Below, one piece after another: positions 1 to 7,905 of a stretch of 64,000 nt of DNA. Source of the DNA: Pseudohaliea sp964438205 (GTDB lineage Bacteria > Pseudomonadota > Gammaproteobacteria > Pseudomonadales > Halieaceae). Position 1 is the first letter of the stretch; each line of letters opens with the position of its first letter. The translations under genes and the position numbers were made by a program. The stretch lies in the NCBI GenBank assembly GCA_964438205.1, contig CAYTJQ010000009.1, forward strand, positions 1 to 64,000. The letters run 5' to 3'. The notes beneath the pieces were generated by a model, which saw only the letters and a list, made by a program, of their open reading frames with translations, was not told where the DNA came from and ran no database searches.

Positions 1-31
1 CCGCGGCGCTTAGCTTCTCCGTCTCCGGCAT
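1..31 (-). CDS. 5' end of an unidentified minus-strand gene
   Basis: An ATG at 29-31 on the minus strand opens a frame reading MPETEKLSAA to the window edge. A strong Shine-Dalgarno-like GGGGAGGG sits about 6 bases upstream, which supports this as a genuine start. Only ten codons are visible, so no family can be assigned. It lies downstream of tRNA-Lys on the same strand, with a candidate promoter in between. Confidence 0.5.
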   Translation of the reverse strand, partial: MPETEKLSAA

Positions 32-45
32 CGTATTCCCTCCCC

Positions 46-69
46 GGGGGTACCCTCTGCGGGGGTACC
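46..69. repeat. Direct repeat of GGGGGTACC
   Basis: GGGGGTACC occurs at 46-54 and again at 61-69, 15 bases apart, between the candidate promoter and the ribosome binding site of the minus-strand gene at the window edge. Each copy contains the palindrome GGTACC. The 15-base offset is not a whole number of helical turns, so a paired operator is only one possibility. Confidence 0.45.
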
Positions 70-155
70 AGATGGCGGCGGCGGGGAAATTCCCCCAGAT
101 GTGCCCCCGGATTGCGGGGGTATATCCTGGACCGCCTCGGTCATCCTTGGAGTAC

Positions 156-184
156 AGTATAGACCGGAAACGCAGTGATTACAG
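156..184 (-). promoter_or_regulatory. Candidate promoter for the gene at the window edge
   Basis: On the minus strand a -10-like TATACT (156-161) lies 17 bases from a poor -35-like CTGTAA (179-184). It sits in a locally AT-rich stretch between tRNA-Lys and the partial gene. The -35 matches consensus weakly, so the promoter is tentative. Confidence 0.3.
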
Positions 185-223
185 GGCTTTGCGGGCTTTC
201 TCGGACTTCTTCGGAGGGGGAAT

Positions 224-299
224 TGGTGGGCCGTGCTGGGCTCGAACCAGCGACCAATTGGTTAAAAGCCAACTGCTCTACCAACTGAGCTAACGGCCC
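224..299 (-). tRNA. tRNA-Lys (anticodon UUU)
   Basis: The minus strand folds as a complete 76-nt cloverleaf. The acceptor stem GGGCCGT pairs with ACGGCCC, followed by discriminator A and an encoded CCA at 224-226. The D arm is GCTC/GAGC, the T arm contains GGTTCGAGCCC, and the anticodon arm TTGGCTTTTAACCAA puts TTT in the loop, which decodes Lys codons. It follows queC on the same strand, as in Pseudomonas, where the equivalent tRNA-Lys is a known integration target for genomic islands. No integrase or second copy of the tRNA 3' end is visible here. Confidence 0.97.
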
Positions 300-348
300 G
301 GGGAAGGGCCTCGGGAGGACTGCTGCCCAAACGCCGAGTGAGGCGCGT

Positions 349-376
349 ATCTTACGGATTCGGAGGCAAAACTCAA
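349..376 (-). promoter_or_regulatory. Candidate promoter for tRNA-Lys
   Basis: In the 85-bp gap between queC and tRNA-Lys, the minus strand carries TTGAGT (371-376), a 16-base spacer and TAAGAT (349-354). Each hexamer matches consensus at four of six positions. The spacing and the 50-base distance to the tRNA 5' end are reasonable. The tRNA could equally be processed from read-through of the que operon. Confidence 0.4.
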
Positions 377-384
377 GGGCAAAT

Positions 385-1071
385 TCAGCCGTGAAGGTAA
401 CGCGTGGGGTCCGCCACGCCGGCGGCCTCGAAGCCCTCGCGGCGCAGGCGGCAGGCGTCGCAGCGGCCGCAGGCAAGGCCCGCATCCGTGGCCTGGTAGC
501 AGGAGACGGTGAGCGCGTAGTCGACGCCGAGCGCGATGCCGCGGCGGATGATGGCGTCCTTGCCCATGTCCATGAGCGGTGCGCGGACGCGGATACCGCC
601 CTCCTCCACGCCGACCCGCGTCGCGAGGTTGGCGACGTGCTCGAAGGCGGCGATAAAGGCCGGGCGGCAGTCCGGGTAGCCGGAGTAGTCCACGGCGTTC
701 ACGCCGATGAAGATGTCGCGGGCGTCGAGCACTTCGGCCCAGCCGAGGGCGATGGCGAGAAACACGGTATTGCGCGCCGGCACGTAGGTGACCGGGATGC
801 CCTCGGTGGCCTCCTCGGGCACCGCGATGGCCTCGTCCGTAAGCGCCGAACCGCCAATGCTGTCGAGGTTCAGCGAAACGACCTTGTGCTCGACGTCGCC
901 GAGCACCGCGGAAACCCGCGCCGCCGCGTTGAGCTCGGCCCGGTGGCGCTGGCCGTAGTCGAAGCTCAGCGTGTAGCAGGCGTACCCCTCGGCCCGGGCC
1001 ATGGCGAGCACGGTGGTGGAGTCCAGGCCGCCGGAGGTCAGGATGACGGCGCGCTTTTCCAAGGTTCTCAA
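385..1071 (-). CDS. queC: 7-cyano-7-deazaguanine synthase QueC
   Basis: QueC converts 7-carboxy-7-deazaguanine to preQ0 with ATP and ammonia in the cytoplasm, the step after QueE in queuosine synthesis. The 228-residue protein has the PP-loop motif SGGLDST at about residues 13-19 and a C-terminal zinc site in which four cysteines fall in SCYQATDAGLACGRCDAC. Length fits the family. The only sensible start is TTG at 1069-1071; it overlaps the queE stop as TTGA, which implies translational coupling. It is the last protein gene of the ruv-tol-que operon before tRNA-Lys. Confidence 0.95.
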   Translation of the reverse strand: MRTLEKRAVILTSGGLDSTTVLAMARAEGYACYTLSFDYGQRHRAELNAAARVSAVLGDVEHKVVSLNLDSIGGSALTDEAIAVPEEATEGIPVTYVPARNTVFLAIALGWAEVLDARDIFIGVNAVDYSGYPDCRPAFIAAFEHVANLATRVGVEEGGIRVRAPLMDMGKDAIIRRGIALGVDYALTVSCYQATDAGLACGRCDACRLRREGFEAAGVADPTRYLHG

Positions 1072-1736
1072 TGTCCCGGCTCGTCGTTCCAGAGGAGCTT
1101 ATGCAGCTGCAGCTGCAGGCGCACCGGCAGCCGGTCTACCAGGATCCACTCGGCGAGTTCCCGGGCATCCTGCTCCCCGTGGCTGGGTGAGAAGAGCACG
1201 TCGCCGGCGCGCTCGGCGAGGCGGTACTCGTCCAGCTTGAAGCAGGCCCAGTCGTAGTCGGCGCGGTCGCAGATCACGAACTTGACCTGGTCCTGCGGGG
1301 TCAGGTGCTCGATGTTGCCGTAGTCGTTGCGCGCCATCTCCCCGGAAGCCGGCGTTTTCAGGTCGAGCACCTTCACCACCCGCGGATCCACCGCCCCCAC
1401 GGGCATGGCGCCGCTGGTCTCCAGGGAGACCTCGTAGCCGGCGTCACAGAGTGCGGAAAGGAGCGGCAGACAGGCGGGCTGGGCGAGCGGCTCCCCGCCG
1501 GTCACCGTGACGTAGCGGGCGCCGTAGCCTGCGACAGTGTCGAGCACCCGCTCCTGCGTCCATAGCTCACCGCCGCTGAAGGCGTAGGCCGTATCGCAGT
1601 AGACACAGCGCAGCGGGCAGCCGGTGAGGCGCACGAAGACGGTGGGCAGGCCCACGGTGCGCGCCTCGCCCTGGAGCGAGTGGAAGATCTCGGTGATGCG
1701 CAGGGTGCTTGCGCTGGGGTCTACGGCGGCGGTCAC
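1068..1736 (-). CDS. queE: 7-carboxy-7-deazaguanine synthase QueE
   Basis: QueE is a radical-SAM enzyme that contracts the ring of 6-carboxytetrahydropterin to 7-carboxy-7-deazaguanine, the first deazaguanine in queuosine biosynthesis. The [4Fe-4S] cluster motif is visible as CPLRCVYC (CX3CX2C) near residue 41, followed by DTAYAF; the SAM-binding GGEP occurs in TVTGGEPLAQ. At 222 residues it matches the family. Translation starts at GTG (1734-1736), 11 bases after the cpoB stop, and the stop overlaps queC. The partners QueD and FolE are not in the window. Confidence 0.95.
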   Translation of the reverse strand: MTAAVDPSASTLRITEIFHSLQGEARTVGLPTVFVRLTGCPLRCVYCDTAYAFSGGELWTQERVLDTVAGYGARYVTVTGGEPLAQPACLPLLSALCDAGYEVSLETSGAMPVGAVDPRVVKVLDLKTPASGEMARNDYGNIEHLTPQDQVKFVICDRADYDWACFKLDEYRLAERAGDVLFSPSHGEQDARELAEWILVDRLPVRLQLQLHKLLWNDEPGH

Positions 1737-1747
1737 GGTCGACCCGC

Positions 1748-2584
1748 TCAGAGATTCTGCTGGATGAATTCCTTGGCCAGCCCCGCGGCGGAGCTCTCCG
1801 GGTACTGGCGGATCACCCGGTCCAGGAATTCTCGCGAGCGGTCCCGGTTGCCCTTGATGTAGTGCACCCGCCCCAGCTTGTAGAGGGCGTCGGGCTCCTT
1901 GGCATTACCCGGGTACTGGTCGAGAAGCAGCATGAAGGACTGCCGCGCCGCCTCCGGGTCCGGCGGCTGCAGCACGAGGTAGAGTTCGCCGAGCCAGTAG
2001 TGGGCGTTCGCCGCGTAGCGGCCGTCCGGGAAGCGCTCGAGGAACTGCTTGAAGGCGGTGACGGCGTCGCCGAACTCCTGGTTGCGCACCAGCGCATAGG
2101 CGGCGCGGTAGGCGTCGCCCTCGCCGGGCTGCTCGGCCGCCTCGCTGCTGCCGCTGCCGGCCGGGATGCTCGTGACCGGGCTGTCACCGGCACTGCTGCC
2201 GGTGGGCGCGGCGCCGCCGGCGAGGCGCCGGTCGAGGTCGAGGTAGCGCTCCAGGCTCTGCTCCTTCAGCCGGCGGATCTCGTGGGCCTGCTCTTCGACC
2301 TTGCCGTTGAGCTGCATGACTTCCTGCTGCAATCGCTGCAGCTCGATGAAGAGATTGCCGATGGTCTGCTCGCTGTTTGCGGCAGGTGCCGGGGCACGGC
2401 TGACGGGGGCCGGTGCCGCACTGCTGTCGAGCCCGTAGCTGCGGGCTGAGGTCGGCTGGGCGCTGCTGCTTCCGGCGCGCTCGGCCTCGACGTCGATGTA
2501 GTCCTGGCCGAGGGCTGCAAAGGACACCGGGCCGGCCATAAGGGCCAGCCCGGTCAGGAACAGCTTGGGAACTCGATACCGCAT
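1748..2584 (-). CDS. cpoB: Cell division coordinator CpoB (YbgF), periplasmic TPR protein
   Basis: CpoB links the Tol-Pal machine to PBP1B so that outer-membrane constriction and septal peptidoglycan synthesis stay in step. The 278-residue protein starts with a signal peptide (about residues 1-25, ending near FAALGQ). A coiled-coil segment rich in leucine and glutamine (about 100-135) drives trimerisation in the family. A low-complexity Gly/Ser/Ala linker and C-terminal TPR repeats follow, for example YAANAHYWLGELYL and PDALYKLGRVHY. ATG start. It lies 16 bases downstream of pal, the normal last position of the tol-pal operon. Confidence 0.92.
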   Translation of the reverse strand: MRYRVPKLFLTGLALMAGPVSFAALGQDYIDVEAERAGSSSAQPTSARSYGLDSSAAPAPVSRAPAPAANSEQTIGNLFIELQRLQQEVMQLNGKVEEQAHEIRRLKEQSLERYLDLDRRLAGGAAPTGSSAGDSPVTSIPAGSGSSEAAEQPGEGDAYRAAYALVRNQEFGDAVTAFKQFLERFPDGRYAANAHYWLGELYLVLQPPDPEAARQSFMLLLDQYPGNAKEPDALYKLGRVHYIKGNRDRSREFLDRVIRQYPESSAAGLAKEFIQQNL

Positions 2585-2600
2585 TGCGTGCCGTTGTCGC

Positions 2601-3140
2601 TTACTTCACCAGCTCCACGCGGCGGTTCTGGGACCAGTTGGCCTCGCCGGAACCGTAGGCAACCGGCTTCTCTTCGCCGTAGCTGATGGTCTCGATGCGG
2701 TAGCTGGCGATGCCGTTGACCACCATGTAGTCGCGCACGGCATTGGCCCGGCGCTCGCCGAGGGCCATGTTGTAGTCCCGGGTGCCGCGCTCGTCGGTGT
2801 GACCCTCGAGGCGGACACTGGTGTCACTGGTCTTCAGCAGCGCGATGTGGGCGTCCAGCGCATCCTGCGCTTCCGGCTTGAGCACGGAGCTGTCGAAGTC
2901 GAAGTAGAAGACGTTGCCGGCGGCCATGGCGGCCTGCTCGAGCTGACGCTGCTCGGCGGCAGCGGCCTCGGCAGCTTCGCGCTCCGCTTCCCGCGCCGCT
3001 TCCGCAGCGGCGATCTCGGCCTGGCGTGCCGCCTCGGCAGCGGCTTCATCTTCCTTGCTGCCGGAGCCGGAGCAGGCAACGAGGAACGCGGCGGTGAACA
3101 GCAGGGTCAGTGCCTTGCCGGCGACTGGCAGATGGTTCAT
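2601..3140 (-). CDS. pal: Peptidoglycan-associated lipoprotein Pal
   Basis: Pal is an outer-membrane lipoprotein that binds peptidoglycan and TolB. I chose the ATG at 3138-3140, preceded by AAGGAA, because it places a lipoprotein signal peptide (MNHLPVAGKALTLLFTAAFL) directly before the lipobox VAC; an upstream in-frame start would spoil this. The mature 160-residue part has an unusually long Ala/Glu-rich, probably helical stretch (about residues 30-75). The OmpA-like domain follows, with the peptidoglycan-binding signature LEGHTDERGTRDYN and GERRANAV. It sits between tolB and cpoB. Confidence 0.95.
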   Translation of the reverse strand: MNHLPVAGKALTLLFTAAFLVACSGSGSKEDEAAAEAARQAEIAAAEAAREAEREAAEAAAAEQRQLEQAAMAAGNVFYFDFDSSVLKPEAQDALDAHIALLKTSDTSVRLEGHTDERGTRDYNMALGERRANAVRDYMVVNGIASYRIETISYGEEKPVAYGSGEANWSQNRRVELVK

Positions 3141-3193
3141 AGCAGTTTTCCTTCCCTTCGTATCGTGGTTCGAGCGGCCGCGCTGTCGGGCGC

Positions 3194-4495
3194 TCACTGG
3201 CTGATGTACGGCGACCAGGCCGGCTCGCGTACATCCCCGCTGCGCGCCGGCAGACGGAACTTGACGCCGCCGTCGACGGACACGGCAGAGAGGATCCCAC
3301 GGTCCCCCAGCTTGGTGGCATACAATACCATAGAGCCATTGGGGGCGATACTCGGACTTTCGTCCAGGTCGGTGCTCGTGAGCACGTGCAGGCGCTCGGT
3401 GACCAGGTCGTGGATAGCAATGTGGAACTGCCCCTCCCGCTGGTGCACCAGGGCGACGTTGCGCCCGTCCTCGGCGACCCGCGCCCGGGCGTTGTAGACC
3501 CCTTCGAAGGTGACCCGGTCGGTGATCCCGGACTGCAGGTTGTAGCGGTAGATCTGCGGCCGGCCGCCCCGATCGGACGTGAACAGCAGCGATTTCCCAT
3601 CCGGCATCCAGGTCGGCTCGGTGTCGATCGCGTAGTGGCGGGTGATGCGCGTCAGGCGCTTGCTGGCGAGGTCCAGCAGGTAGATGTCCGGGCTGCCGTC
3701 CTTGGACAGCACCACGGCCAGCGTGTTGCCGTCCGGCGACCAGGCCGGGGAGCTGTTCAGGCCCCGGAAGTTGGTGAGCTGCTCGCGGGCGCCGGTGCGC
3801 AGGTCCTGGCGGAAGATCGCCGGCCGGCCGGTCTCGAAGGACACGTAGGCCACCTGGCTCGCGTCCGGGGCCCAGGTCGGCGCCAGCACCGGCTCCCGGG
3901 ACTCGAGCAGCACGATGGGCCGGGCGCCGTCACTGTCGGCGAGGGTGAGCCGGTAATAGTCCTTGCCGCCGGGGTTGCGGGTCACCGAGACGTAGAGCAG
4001 GCGGGTGGCGAAGGCCCCGGGAATGCCCGTGAGCCGCTCGTAGATGGCGTCGGAGACCCGGTGGGCCAGCATGCGCGCCTCGTTCACGGGGCCGGTCACC
4101 GTGCCGGTGGCCACCTCTTTCTGGCGGTTGACATCGTAGAGCGCGTAGTCGATGCGCAACTCCTCCGCCGCGCTCGCCCGGCCGATGAGCAGGTACTCGG
4201 TGCCGATGGCGCGCCAGTCCCGGTAGAAGATCTCCGCCTCGCTGCTCGGCAGGCTGAGCATGTCGCCGCGATCCACCGGGGCGAACTGGCCGCTGCGGGT
4301 GAGGTCGCCCTGCACGACCCCGGCGATGTCCTCCGGTATCGCACCGGTGCTGGCAAAGGGCACAACGGCGATGGGCGTCGGGTCGTCGACCCCCTGGGTG
4401 ATCTCGATGACCAGCTCCGCGCGGGCGGCGAGCGGCGCAAGGAGGGCCAGGAACAGGACACTGGCAAGGCGGGCAACACGTCTCGTGATCGTCAT
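3194..4495 (-). CDS. tolB: Tol-Pal system protein TolB
   Basis: TolB is the periplasmic component that shuttles between Pal and TolA. The 433-residue protein has a signal peptide (residues 1-26, ending ARA). An N-terminal alpha/beta domain follows, then a six-bladed beta-propeller recognisable from repeated SPDG/APDA/MPDG-type blades such as PAWSPDGNTLAVVLS and PTWMPDGKSLLFTS. Length matches the family. The start codon shares one base with the tolA stop (TGATG), showing coupled translation. The 53-base gap before pal is the largest in the tol segment. Confidence 0.97.
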   Translation of the reverse strand: MTITRRVARLASVLFLALLAPLAARAELVIEITQGVDDPTPIAVVPFASTGAIPEDIAGVVQGDLTRSGQFAPVDRGDMLSLPSSEAEIFYRDWRAIGTEYLLIGRASAAEELRIDYALYDVNRQKEVATGTVTGPVNEARMLAHRVSDAIYERLTGIPGAFATRLLYVSVTRNPGGKDYYRLTLADSDGARPIVLLESREPVLAPTWAPDASQVAYVSFETGRPAIFRQDLRTGAREQLTNFRGLNSSPAWSPDGNTLAVVLSKDGSPDIYLLDLASKRLTRITRHYAIDTEPTWMPDGKSLLFTSDRGGRPQIYRYNLQSGITDRVTFEGVYNARARVAEDGRNVALVHQREGQFHIAIHDLVTERLHVLTSTDLDESPSIAPNGSMVLYATKLGDRGILSAVSVDGGVKFRLPARSGDVREPAWSPYISQ

Positions 4496-5271
4496 CAGTA
4501 GCGAAGGTCCTCGGGTCTGAACAGGAGGCGGAAACGGCGGAACGTCTTCTCGAACTCGCGGGTCGGCAGGTTGGACAGCTCCGGGAAACTGCCGGCCTTC
4601 TCCACCGCATTCACCGCCGAGCGGTCGAAGGCGGCGTTACCGCTGGAGCGTAGCACGGTCACGCTCACGATCTCGCCGGTGGGCACGAGCTGCACCGAAA
4701 GGAGCGCTTCCATGCCGTTGCGCGCGCTCGGCGGACGGCTCCAGTAGCCGATCACCGTGCGCTGAATGAGTGCCGCGTAGCTGGCGGCCATCTCCTCGGC
4801 AGTCACGGCCACGCGGGCCTCTTCCTCGCTGGCGACCGCGGCCTCGAGCTCCTTGCGCGTCAATGCCGCCAGTTCCTCGGCGCTCATGCGCTGCTCTTGC
4901 CGCGGTTCCGGCTTTGGTTCCGGCTTTGTTTCCGAGCGGGGCGCGGGCTTTGGATCAGTTTTCGGTGCCGCCTGGGCGGACTTTGCCGGCTGCGGCGCGG
5001 GCCTGGGTTGTGCCTTCGGCTGCGGCGTGGGCTGCTGCCGCGGCTGGGGCTTCGGTTCCGGCTTCGCCTGCGGTTCCGGGCGCAGCTGGTCCAGCGTCAC
5101 CAGCTTGGCCTCGATGATCTTCGGCGTGATGCTGCGCGCCTCGATGGTCCGCTCCGGCTGCCACTCCCAGCGCGCGGCCAGGGCGAGCAGCAGCAGCCCG
5201 TGGAGGGCCAGGGTCGCCGCCGCGGGCAGCAGCTTGAGAGCCGGGCCGTCCGGCGCCAGTAGCGCGCTCAT
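4495..5271 (-). CDS. tolA: Tol-Pal system protein TolA
   Basis: TolA spans the periplasm and passes proton-motive-force energy from TolQR to TolB-Pal. The 258-residue protein has one N-terminal membrane segment (about residues 13-33). A central domain dominated by Pro, Lys, Gln and Glu (about 50-130, e.g. PEPQAKPEPKPQPRQQ) replaces the Ala/Lys helix of E. coli TolA. The C-terminal TonB/TolA-like domain contains VQLVPTGEIVSVTVLRSSG and FDRSAVNAVEKA. The start overlaps the tolR stop (ATGA). The Pro-rich middle resembles TonB, but position between tolR and tolB settles the identity. Confidence 0.93.
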   Translation of the reverse strand: MSALLAPDGPALKLLPAAATLALHGLLLLALAARWEWQPERTIEARSITPKIIEAKLVTLDQLRPEPQAKPEPKPQPRQQPTPQPKAQPRPAPQPAKSAQAAPKTDPKPAPRSETKPEPKPEPRQEQRMSAEELAALTRKELEAAVASEEEARVAVTAEEMAASYAALIQRTVIGYWSRPPSARNGMEALLSVQLVPTGEIVSVTVLRSSGNAAFDRSAVNAVEKAGSFPELSNLPTREFEKTFRRFRLLFRPEDLRY

Positions 5272-5690
5272 CGCGGGTCTTCCGTGACCAGGCCAACGGC
5301 GGGTGCGCCGGCCTCCTGCAGGGCCGCCATGAGGGTGACGACCTCGCCGTAGGGCACGGCCTCGTCACCCCACACGAGCACCGGCTTGTCCGGGCTGCGG
5401 CGCATCACCGCCCCCACCCGCTGCTGGATCGTGGCCAGCGAGAGGGGCCGCTCCTGGTCCCCGCCCAGGTTGAGGAAGAGCTGGCCGGCGCTGTTCACCG
5501 ACACGATCAGCGGTTCGCTGTCCTGGTTCTCCACCGGCTCCGCCGCGGCGTCGGGCAGTTCCACCTTCACCCCCTGCATGAGCATGGGCGCGGTCACCAT
5601 GAAGATGATCAGCAGCACGAGCATCACGTCGATGTAGGGCACGACGTTGATCTCGGCCATGGGCCGGTGCTTGTTGCGCTGGCGGCCCAC
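5268..5690 (-). CDS. tolR: Tol-Pal system protein TolR
   Basis: TolR is an inner-membrane protein of the ExbD/TolR family that forms the proton channel with TolQ. The single membrane helix (about residues 17-36) contains the essential aspartate in VVPYIDVMLVLLIIFMV. The rest is a periplasmic domain. At 140 residues it has the family length. Translation starts at GTG (5688-5690), 6 bases after tolQ; the stop overlaps the tolA start. Confidence 0.95.
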   Translation of the reverse strand: MGRQRNKHRPMAEINVVPYIDVMLVLLIIFMVTAPMLMQGVKVELPDAAAEPVENQDSEPLIVSVNSAGQLFLNLGGDQERPLSLATIQQRVGAVMRRSPDKPVLVWGDEAVPYGEVVTLMAALQEAGAPAVGLVTEDPR

Positions 5691-5696
5691 CGCGGA

Positions 5697-6404
5697 TCAA
5701 CCCTCCCGGGGACGGCCGCGCAGGGCGTAGGCCTGGCGGTAGAGGATGCTCGAGAATTCGTCGACGAAGGTCTCGTAGCGGTTCTCGAACATGTCCACGC
5801 GAGCGGCGAAGCGGTTGTAGGCCATCACCGCGGGGATGGCCGCGAACAGGCCCATGGCCGTGGCCACCAGGGCCTCGGAAATGCCCGGCGCGACCGTGGC
5901 CAGGGTGGCCTGGGTCGCGTTGGCGAGGCCGCGGAAGGAATGCATGATCCCCCACACGGTGCCGAACAGGCCGATGTAGGGGCTGGTGGAGCCCACGGAG
6001 GCGAGGAAGGGGAGGTTCTTCTCGAGCCGCTCCTCCTCGCGCAGCGTGGCCACGCGCATGGCCCGGCGCGCACCCTCCACGGTCGCCTCGGCATCCATGT
6101 CGGACTGCTTGGCCAGGCGGGAAAACTCCTTGAAGCCGGCGCGGAAGATGCTCTCCATGCCGAGGATCGTGTCGCCGTCGGCGGCGCGCTGGTTGCCCTC
6201 GCGGTAGAGTTCGGCGAGGTCGATGCCGGACCAGAACTGCTCCTCGAAGGCAAGCATGTCGCCGAGGCTCTGCCGGTAATAGAGGACGCGCTGGGCGATC
6301 ATGTACCAGGAGGTCATGGACGCAGCGAGCAGGATCAGCATGACCGCCTGCACGGTGAAGCTCGCATTGAGCACGAGGTCCAGAAGGCTGAGCTGTTCTT
6401 CCAA
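5697..6404 (-). CDS. tolQ: Tol-Pal system protein TolQ
   Basis: TolQ is the MotA/TolQ/ExbB-type proton channel that energises TolA. The longest open frame runs about 55 codons further upstream through ybgC. I place the start at TTG (6402-6404), preceded by GGGGAG, because the resulting MEEQLSLLDLVLNASFTV aligns with the family N-terminus and gives 235 residues, the normal size. Three membrane segments are visible: AVMLILLAASMTSWYMI, the SPYIGLFGTVWGIMHSF region, and the following ALVATAMGLFAAIPAVMAY. It starts 4 bases after the ybgC stop. Confidence 0.95.
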   Translation of the reverse strand: MEEQLSLLDLVLNASFTVQAVMLILLAASMTSWYMIAQRVLYYRQSLGDMLAFEEQFWSGIDLAELYREGNQRAADGDTILGMESIFRAGFKEFSRLAKQSDMDAEATVEGARRAMRVATLREEERLEKNLPFLASVGSTSPYIGLFGTVWGIMHSFRGLANATQATLATVAPGISEALVATAMGLFAAIPAVMAYNRFAARVDMFENRYETFVDEFSSILYRQAYALRGRPREG

Positions 6405-6408
6405 GTCC

Positions 6409-6825
6409 CTACTCCCCGGTGGTGACGGCGCGCAGTGTAGCAAGCATGTCGCGCGGGATGCGACGCGGCCGCAGCGTGGCGCCGTCCACGCAGGCGATGG
6501 TGATCTCCCCGCTGACCAGCGTGTCGCCGCCCCGCCGCACGGCCTGTGCCAGCAGCAGCGTTGCACCGGCGGCCCGGCGCGGCAGCACGGTCACCGAGAG
6601 CAGGTCGTCGAGCCGTGCCGGCGCATGCCAGGTCAGCGACGCATCGCGGACGACGAACATCAGGCCCGCCGGGAGCAGCCTGCCCCAGCCGCTGCCGAGT
6701 TCTCGCAGGTACTCGGTGCGGGCGCGCTCCATGAACTTCAGGTAGTTCACGTAGTAGACGATACCGCCGGCGTCCGTGTCCTCGATGTAGACCCGCACCG
6801 GCAGGGAAAATTCACCACCGCTCAC
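6409..6825 (-). CDS. ybgC: Tol-Pal-associated acyl-CoA thioesterase YbgC
   Basis: This 138-residue hot-dog-fold thioesterase hydrolyses acyl-CoA and is encoded at the head of tol-pal operons in proteobacteria. The catalytic-loop signature is near the N-terminus: YIEDTDAGGIVYYVNYLKF, with the conserved aspartate of the family. The start is GTG (6823-6825), overlapping the ruvB stop as GTGA. Its link to Tol-Pal is through conserved neighbourhood; the physiological substrate is not settled for the family. Confidence 0.93.
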   Translation of the reverse strand: MSGGEFSLPVRVYIEDTDAGGIVYYVNYLKFMERARTEYLRELGSGWGRLLPAGLMFVVRDASLTWHAPARLDDLLSVTVLPRRAAGATLLLAQAVRRGGDTLVSGEITIACVDGATLRPRRIPRDMLATLRAVTTGE

Positions 6826-7892
6826 CGTTCGTCATCCGCGGGCTCGTCCAGGGGCAGCGTGGGCTGCGGCGGCGGGGTGCCGCCGCGTTCGGGGGCGGGG
6901 AGGCCGAAGTGCAGGTAGGCGTTGCGGGTCACCACGCGGCCGCGGGGGGTGCGCGCGATGAAGCCCTGCTGGATCAGGTAGGGCTCGAGCACGTCCTCGA
7001 TGGTGCCGCGCTCCTCCGAGAGCGAGGCGGCCAGGCTGTCGATGCCCACGGGGCCGCCGTCGAACTTCTCGATCAGCGTGAGCAGCAGCCGCCGGTCGAG
7101 GTGGTCGAAGCCGGCCGCATCGACGCTGAGCATGTCGAGGGCCCGGTCCGCCGTGCCGGCATCGATGCGCCCGTCGCCGCGGACCTCGGCGAAGTCACGG
7201 ACGCGCCGGAGCAGCCGGTTGGCGATGCGCGGCGTGCCTCGGGAGCGTCGGGCGATCTCCGCCGCGCCGCCGGCGTCCATGGGAATACCGAGAATGCCGG
7301 CGCTGCGACCGACGATGCGGGCGAGGTCGCCGACTTCGTAGAACTCGAGCCGCTGCACGATGCCGAAGCGGTCGCGCAGCGGCGAGGTCAGGAGGCCGGC
7401 CCGCGTGGTGGCCCCGACCAGGGTAAAGGGCGGCAGGTCCAGCTTGATGGAGCGCGCCGCCGGCCCCTCGCCGATCATGATGTCGAGCTGGTAGTCCTCC
7501 ATGGCCGGGTAGAGGATTTCCTCGACGAAGGGGCTCAGGCGGTGGATCTCGTCGATGAAGAGCACGTCCCCGGGCTCGAGGTTGGTCATCAGGGCGGCAA
7601 TGTCACCGGCCTTCTCGAGCACGGGGCCCGATGTGGTCTTCAGGGAGACGCCGAGCTCGTGGGCCACGATCGCGGCCAGGGTGGTCTTGCCGAGCCCCGG
7701 GGGGCCGAAGATCAGGGTATGGTCCAGCGGCTCGCCGCGGGCCTTCGCGGCGGCCAGGAAGATGCCCATCTGCTCGCGCACGACCGGCTGGCCGACGTAG
7801 TCCTCGAGACTCTTCGGGCGGATGGCCCGGTCCTGGGCGTCCTCGCGCTCGCCGCCGCCCTCGGCCGCGAGCAGCCGGTCCGGTTCGATCAT
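6822..7892 (-). CDS. ruvB: Holliday junction branch-migration helicase RuvB
   Basis: RuvB is the AAA+ motor that, loaded by RuvA, drives branch migration of Holliday junctions. The 356-residue protein carries Walker A GPPGLGKTTL, Walker B DVLFIDEIHRL, sensor-1 LVGATTRAG and the arginine-finger region SPLRDRFG. A winged-helix DNA-binding domain follows (EPYLIQQGFIARTPRGR). The acidic and glycine-rich C-terminal tail is slightly longer than in E. coli. ATG start 13 bases after ruvA; the stop overlaps ybgC. It is presumably in the LexA-controlled transcript that begins upstream of ruvC. Confidence 0.98.
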   Translation of the reverse strand: MIEPDRLLAAEGGGEREDAQDRAIRPKSLEDYVGQPVVREQMGIFLAAAKARGEPLDHTLIFGPPGLGKTTLAAIVAHELGVSLKTTSGPVLEKAGDIAALMTNLEPGDVLFIDEIHRLSPFVEEILYPAMEDYQLDIMIGEGPAARSIKLDLPPFTLVGATTRAGLLTSPLRDRFGIVQRLEFYEVGDLARIVGRSAGILGIPMDAGGAAEIARRSRGTPRIANRLLRRVRDFAEVRGDGRIDAGTADRALDMLSVDAAGFDHLDRRLLLTLIEKFDGGPVGIDSLAASLSEERGTIEDVLEPYLIQQGFIARTPRGRVVTRNAYLHFGLPAPERGGTPPPQPTLPLDEPADDER

Positions 7893-7905
7893 GCCCGGCC
7901 TCCGC

